A DNA stretch of 10,986 nt. Origin: DASPJQ01 sp035299065 (GTDB taxonomy: Bacteria > Bacteroidota > Bacteroidia > Flavobacteriales_D > UBA2798). This document shows, in pieces, positions 8,201-10,986 of the stretch; position 1 is the stretch's first letter; each line of letters begins with the position of its first letter. The position numbers and the translations under genes were made by a program. The stretch is from positions 1-10,986 of the forward strand of contig DATGXI010000057.1 of assembly GCA_035299065.1 (NCBI GenBank), in the 5' to 3' direction. A model generated the notes under the pieces. The model was not told the origin of the DNA and did no database searches. It saw only the letters and a program-made list of their open reading frames with translations.

Positions 8201-8639
8201 CAGTTCGTTAAATGCAACTTCTTATTCATGGTCATTTGGCGATGGAAATGTTTCATCCGATACAGATCCCTGGAATAATTACACGAGCCCGGGTAACTAT
8301 CAACTCATACTTGTTGCGTCTAACGGGGTATGCCCTAACGACACACTTGTAGATACAATTGTGGTTGAGTTACCGCTTGACTTGAACGAAACCAGTAATC
8401 ATTCCGATTTTGAAATATTCCCTAATCCCATGAGTGGTTTTTGCCAATTTACTGCTTCAAAACCTGTTACAGGTATGGAACTGGTGGATATGCAGGGCCG
8501 CGTGGTTGTTTCGCAAAAATATTTTGTTCCAGGTATTTTTGGAACGTTTGATTTTAGTAGTATTGCTCCCGCAACTTACATTATATCATTTGTATTTAAT
8601 GATAAAAGCAAAGCCAATTGCAGAATCATAAAAAATTAA
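5202..8639 (+). CDS. Multidomain GH18 (chitinase-like) enzyme with T9SS type A sorting domain
   Basis: A 1145-residue protein. Signal peptide 1-19 (ending ASAQ). The GH18 barrel spans about 60-380: YGWHPYW (63-69), catalytic strand HGVNIDFEG (158-166) with the acid/base Glu165 and Asp163 kept, MGYDYYW (222-228) on strand 6, LVLGLPYYGREW (268-279) on strand 7, and GIAGMGIWALG (355-365) with Trp362 on strand 8. A CUB domain covers about 389-493 (Cys389, Cys493, FLYVYDG). An Ig-like half (498-548), a lectin/LamG-like jelly roll (about 552-732) and a second Ig-like half (about 743-787) follow, then Fn3 (788-889), two PKD domains (895-975; 978-1058, with SFGDG) and a type A sorting domain (1068-1145, FEIFPNPMSGF). 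GH18 enzymes hydrolyse beta-1,4 GlcNAc bonds by a substrate-assisted mechanism. The DFE form of the motif resembles the YaaH/SleL branch, which acts on peptidoglycan-type glycans, so chitin or peptidoglycan are both possible. It should be exported by the T9SS and act outside the cell. Confidence 0.9.
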   Translation: MKNLFLLFALLWPLFASAQGIHKEETDYYNSLGIDADTWALTNVADPKPASNRAACTLNKMVYGWHPYWSNGLEVNYDWSLLSHFCYFSYEVDAATGSATSTHAFSTTTSVTTALANGVKVNLCVTLFSGHSTFLTNAIAKQNLIDNLINLISTRGAHGVNIDFEGLPLSQKTNFTNFMNDLASQMHTAIPGSEVSSVLYAVDWNDVIDVAAMTNVDYFVIMGYDYYWTGSSTAGPNDPLYHFSSSYNYTLSKSITNYLDLGLSPSKLVLGLPYYGREWAVASSGIPSSTTGTGVSRTFDYVKNNTSGNYSAANRHFDNESYSAYYEFNSGGLKQCFISEQYEMEKRLDLINKRGIAGMGIWALGYDDGYTDFWDAIANKMTDCAVDLCSDTLFDMGGGPNKAYYDNEDYTYTIAPVGASAITVNFSAFNLEPGYDFLYVYDGGNTSAAQFPGSPFTGTTIPAALNSSTGAITFRFTSDGSTISSGFKATYQCFADNTSPTTTASVTGAWQTGDFTVNFTDTDDSGGSGISQRFYQALDYDGVEWRGNNAKGFFNDNFQLTVHPEWTSVTGSFVINTNHLYQTSETDANTNLYANLVQDNSHAYLYHWQMNQDGTGTNRRAGLHFFCDNPALPNRGNSYFVYFRVDSDKCQIYEVNGDVFTLQTDDPAIINPGVFYDCKVFFDPSTGQIKVYLDDVLVSEWTDPSPLANGNSISVRTGNTSAFYDDLKVYQLRIASESISIGTSADMVRYQNYGPGQNSCRIVSLVNDLAGNWSNPASTNVNIDWTNPASITVMDTLGADIDAQTDSSKLSGEWTASTDAHSDIDSYWYSVGNTPGDSSIIGWTNNLLVTNFTMTGLSLNYGQTYYINVRVRNGAGLIAQFSSDGITIVSPTTEPVCAFTLPSSGICSSDSIMLTNSTIGANAYLWSGAGVIFSDVNDQYPYVSFPASGSYTIQLVATGPGGDDTLVQSFSVTLFDPAVASFSVSNDTVNLPFAFVACTNSSLNATSYSWSFGDGNVSSDTDPWNNYTSPGNYQLILVASNGVCPNDTLVDTIVVELPLDLNETSNHSDFEIFPNPMSGFCQFTASKPVTGMELVDMQGRVVVSQKYFVPGIFGTFDFSSIAPATYIISFVFNDKSKANCRIIKN

Positions 8640-9061
8640 ATAAGGAATTGCCCTCGGGGAACACACACAGTGTACTTGAAACACATGACCTTCATTCTGC
8701 AACGATCGAAATTTGGGACAACGGAATTTATTATGTTCATTTTTTGCCTGAATCTGAAGTTGGCATTGAGCTGGCAAGAAAAGCATTTCAACTGCTTAAA
8801 GAAAAACATCAGAATACTCCAATGTACATTATGATTGAAATGGGAAAATATACTGTGCTGACCAAGGAAGCGCGTGAATTTGCCTATTCCGAAGAAGGCC
8901 TTAGCTTAAATCGCGTTAGTGCAATAGTGGTACATTCAATTGCACAACGCTTAATGGTAAACCTCATGGCCGAACTCAAGTCTAATCATGCCATAAAAGT
9001 AAAAGCGTTTAAGAACCATGAAGAGGCTGAAGAGTGGTTGCTAAATCAGAAAAACGCCTGA
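8618..9061 (+). CDS. Small STAS/SpoIIAA-like cytosolic protein (start uncertain)
   Basis: Up to 147 residues, with no signal peptide or membrane segment. The order of strands and helices fits the STAS/SpoIIAA-like (DUF7793-type) fold: a beta-hairpin (ATIEIWDNGIYYVHF, 28-42), a helix, a buried strand (PMYIMIEMG, 68-76), TKEAREFAYSEE helix (82-93), strand SAIVVHS (101-107), helix AQRLMVNLMAEL (109-120), strand VKAF and the closing helix NHEEAEEWL (133-141). This is a fold judgement, not a recognised function. There is no ATG before residue 69. The candidates are TTG at 8618 (overlapping the GH18 gene by 22 bases, in another frame) and TTG at 8648 (9 bases after its stop, 137 residues). An in-frame TAA at 8603-8605 rules out a longer form. 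The overlap or near-contact suggests co-transcription with the GH18 gene. It converges on the PorP/SprF gene at 9071. Confidence 0.75.
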   Translation: MQNHKKLNKELPSGNTHSVLETHDLHSATIEIWDNGIYYVHFLPESEVGIELARKAFQLLKEKHQNTPMYIMIEMGKYTVLTKEAREFAYSEEGLSLNRVSAIVVHSIAQRLMVNLMAELKSNHAIKVKAFKNHEEAEEWLLNQKNA

Positions 9062-9064
9062 CGC

Positions 9065-9087
9065 AATGTGTTAAAAATTCACACATT
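9065..9087. terminator. Hairpin between convergent stop codons, possible terminator
   Basis: A perfect 7-bp inverted repeat AATGTGT/ACACATT (9065-9071 with 9081-9087) encloses a 9-nt loop, TAAAAATTC. It spans the 9-base gap between the two convergent stops and reaches into the last codons of the minus-strand gene. The plus strand continues with a T-rich stretch. The stem is A/T-rich and there is no clean T-tract, so termination is possible but unproven. Confidence 0.4.
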
Positions 9088-10129
9088 CTTTAAACTTATT
9101 CTTTGATTTTTGCCTGCGTTTATCTTTTACCGATTGGAAAAGTACCTTATCGTCAAACTCAAAGACAATGCTCAATTCGTGTGTTCCCATGGCCGAGGTT
9201 TTTAGACGCGAAATGGTAAAATCATACCCATATGTTACACGCATTCGGGTGGTTTTATTGAAAAGTGTATTTAATCCAAGGTTGAAAATAAACGAATCAT
9301 AGCTTTTTAATCCAAGGTTAAAGCTCCGGTTCCTGAACCATAGTCCAGCAAAAACCGGGCTTTTCATAACATTTGCACCAATGGTAAACGTTTGAAATTT
9401 ATTTTGCCGCTCAAAAATGAACCCCGGTGCATAAACCAGTCCGTTTAACAATATACCTGTGTTGGCATGCAATAACCATTTTACAGGTAAGCGTTGACCA
9501 TCACTTATAAATGCATCTTTAGGCCGCGTAAGGTGATGGAAAGATAAACCAACCGTAGTTGTCATTTTTTTATCCCTCGATTCAGCTTTTCCTGCATTGA
9601 AGCGCACTGTTGCGCCAGTTGCAAAATCAGGATACATTACATTGTTGTAACCAGGTGCAACAAACGCTGTTGGTTTAACATTGCCAAATACTTCATCATA
9701 TTGATCTGAAAAATTTAATTGACTCCAGTCAATGCTTTTATGTATAAACCCGCCTGAAAGGCCTGCCTGCACAATTATACGTTTTGTTTCCAATGGACGA
9801 TACGAGTAATGAATGTAAGCACCTTGCGTGCGCAACATGCCTTCGCCCGCCACATCACTGTAAGCAATTAAGCCCAATCCTGTTTTATTCAACGCTTCTG
9901 CATCAACCGAGGCGCTGTATGTGTTGAATTTTCCCGGAACAGGCCCCCACAAATTACGCGCATTGGCTCTCCACGCCAACCCGTGGCCAATGGCTGTCAT
10001 TGACGGATTGTAGTAAATGGGATTATTATAAAATTGCGAAAAGTTAGGATCCTGTGCACGCGCATTCTGTCCGAAAACTATAAGCAGGATCGTTGTCAAT
10101 AGTACTACATATTTGTTTTTTCCTGTCAT
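9071..10129 (-). CDS. PorP/SprF-family T9SS outer-membrane protein, partner of the upstream type B cargo
   Basis: A 352-residue protein. The signal peptide (residues 1-25, ending NARAQ) is followed by the classic family opening DPNFSQFYNNPIYYNPSMTA (27-46) and, further on, RANARNLWGPVPG (54-66). The body alternates amphipathic strands as in an outer-membrane beta-barrel, and includes LSFHHLTRPKDAF, matching the conserved 'H-x-x-x-P' turn of the family. After THELSIVFEF a basic tail (KDKRRQKSKNKF) extends the C-terminus. SprF of Flavobacterium johnsoniae is needed to secrete the adhesin SprB, and genes of this kind commonly sit directly after their type B-domain cargo. Here the ATG at 10129 follows the stop of such a cargo gene after 3 nt. 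It probably helps export or anchor that protein. Confidence 0.92.
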   Translation of the reverse strand: MTGKNKYVVLLTTILLIVFGQNARAQDPNFSQFYNNPIYYNPSMTAIGHGLAWRANARNLWGPVPGKFNTYSASVDAEALNKTGLGLIAYSDVAGEGMLRTQGAYIHYSYRPLETKRIIVQAGLSGGFIHKSIDWSQLNFSDQYDEVFGNVKPTAFVAPGYNNVMYPDFATGATVRFNAGKAESRDKKMTTTVGLSFHHLTRPKDAFISDGQRLPVKWLLHANTGILLNGLVYAPGFIFERQNKFQTFTIGANVMKSPVFAGLWFRNRSFNLGLKSYDSFIFNLGLNTLFNKTTRMRVTYGYDFTISRLKTSAMGTHELSIVFEFDDKVLFQSVKDKRRQKSKNKFKECVNF

Positions 10130-10132
10130 CGT

Positions 10133-10986
10133 TTATCGAATTACGGTTATTGTTCCTGCATTCCTGAAATACCCATCACTGTATTCTTTTCCTCTCCATA
10201 ACGAATCATCCATAAATGTAGCCACTACTTTCCACACATATGAATCCTGTTGAACGGGCAAACCTTTAAATGTGCCATCCCAATATTCCGTTGGCCGGCC
10301 CTGCGCATCAAGTGCAGTTGACTCCCAAATTAAATTTCCCCAGTCGTCATAAATGGTGATGTCAAATGTTTTTAAACTTACACCTTTTGGTATAAAATTG
10401 GCAACTTCAAAATTGTCACTGCCGGGATACATCGCATTCGGGATAAACAGACCACTGTAAAAATCCACTATAATTTCTTTGACAACGGTGTCGGTACACC
10501 CAAATTGGTTAGTTGCAAGTAAACTTGCCAAAAACGGTCCGAACGTATTGTATTTTTCGGTAGGATTTTCTTCCGTTGAAGCATTCCCGTTTCCAAAATT
10601 CCAAACATACGAAATCGCACCCGTTGACTGGTTGGTAAACACAATGGTGCCGTTGTTTGCCGGATCGGTTACGTTTACATAACTGAAATCGGCAGTAGGT
10701 GTGGGGTTAATATAAACCGCTGGTGCAACTGTTATGGTATCACCGCAGCCTCCGGCTCCATATGCCATTAATGTTACACTGTAGAAACCTGTTGCGCTGT
10801 ACGCATGTGATGGGTTTATTGCTGTTGACCCTGTAGTGTCACCAAAACTCCAGGTATAAGTGGTTGCGTTAGTTGAAGTGTTGGTAAAGTAAACGTCCTG
10901 GTTCTCGCAGCCTGGATTGGGTGCAACTGTAAAAGAGGCTTGTGGCGTGGGATAAACAGTGTGCACCAACGTGCTGGTATCGCTAC
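10133..10986 (-). CDS. PKD-repeat surface protein with gliding-motility-type (type B, CHU_C) sorting domain, N-terminus outside window
   Basis: The frame is open to the window edge, so only the last 283 residues are visible; the TTG at 10969 is internal. The visible part holds one PKD domain (about 15-90, with YTWSFGD), a second PKD domain (about 97-173, with YVWNFGNG) and a C-terminal domain (about 178-283). The last reads LFIPNAMYP, then FDITIYDDWGNLIWES, EYWDGTFKG and a final GTITVIR, the pattern of the gliding-motility-associated C-terminal domain. In the family this type B signal sends large adhesins such as SprB through the T9SS and depends on a PorP/SprF partner, which is encoded immediately downstream. 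The opening departs from the commoner FTPNGDG form (here AMYPGSDNFEVANFIPKG). The repeated PKD stalk suggests a large surface or secreted adhesin. Confidence 0.9.
   Translation of the reverse strand, partial: SDTSTLVHTVYPTPQASFTVAPNPGCENQDVYFTNTSTNATTYTWSFGDTTGSTAINPSHAYSATGFYSVTLMAYGAGGCGDTITVAPAVYINPTPTADFSYVNVTDPANNGTIVFTNQSTGAISYVWNFGNGNASTEENPTEKYNTFGPFLASLLATNQFGCTDTVVKEIIVDFYSGLFIPNAMYPGSDNFEVANFIPKGVSLKTFDITIYDDWGNLIWESTALDAQGRPTEYWDGTFKGLPVQQDSYVWKVVATFMDDSLWRGKEYSDGYFRNAGTITVIR

Noticed and set aside
8434..8631. 65-codon plus-strand open frame overlapping the end of the GH18 gene
   Set aside because: Out-of-frame reading of the type A sorting domain; Leu-rich composition is a by-product of that shift.

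Overview
The window looks like chromosome from a member of the Bacteroidota that uses the type IX secretion system (T9SS). Three independent signs support this: two type A T9SS sorting domains (FPNP-type C-termini), one gliding-motility-associated (CHU_C, type B) C-terminal domain, and two PorP/SprF-family outer-membrane proteins. The low-GC, A/T-rich intergenic DNA, the general lack of Shine-Dalgarno sequences and a TAnnTTTG-type promoter element fit as well. Genus cannot be told from the sequence. No RNA genes, CRISPR, mobile elements or phage genes are visible.

Layout. (1) 1-1368, plus: the 3' part of a secreted Ig-like repeat protein with a type A sorting domain. It faces the next operon across a clear bidirectional terminator (1388-1418). 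(2) 4059-1428, minus: a tight two-gene unit, a PorP/SprF-like protein read from a TTG start and a DUF4140/DUF4139 ('MuiA-like') secreted protein. They lie 4 nt apart, and the ribosome binding site of the second sits in the last codons of the first. (3) 5122-4334, minus: a secreted SIMPL/DUF541 protein, divergent from (4). (4) 5202-8639, plus: a 1145-residue multidomain GH18 enzyme (GH18, CUB, an Ig-like domain apparently split by a lectin-like domain, Fn3, two PKD, type A sorting domain). (5) 8618-9061, plus: a small STAS/SpoIIAA-like cytosolic protein overlapping the end of (4), with no usable ATG. (6) 10986-9071, minus: the end of a PKD-repeat protein with a type B sorting domain, followed 3 nt later by a second PorP/SprF gene. 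This is the known SprB/SprF-type cargo-partner arrangement.

How it fits together. Most of the window encodes exported or surface-displayed proteins: large repeat proteins and a carbohydrate-active enzyme sent out through T9SS, and two outer-membrane PorP/SprF proteins. One PorP/SprF has an obvious type B cargo next to it. The other has none and is paired with a DUF4139 protein. I see no clear new defence or mobile system. The most unusual points are the PorP-DUF4139 pair, the domain-in-domain architecture of the GH18 enzyme, and two genes that appear to use TTG starts.
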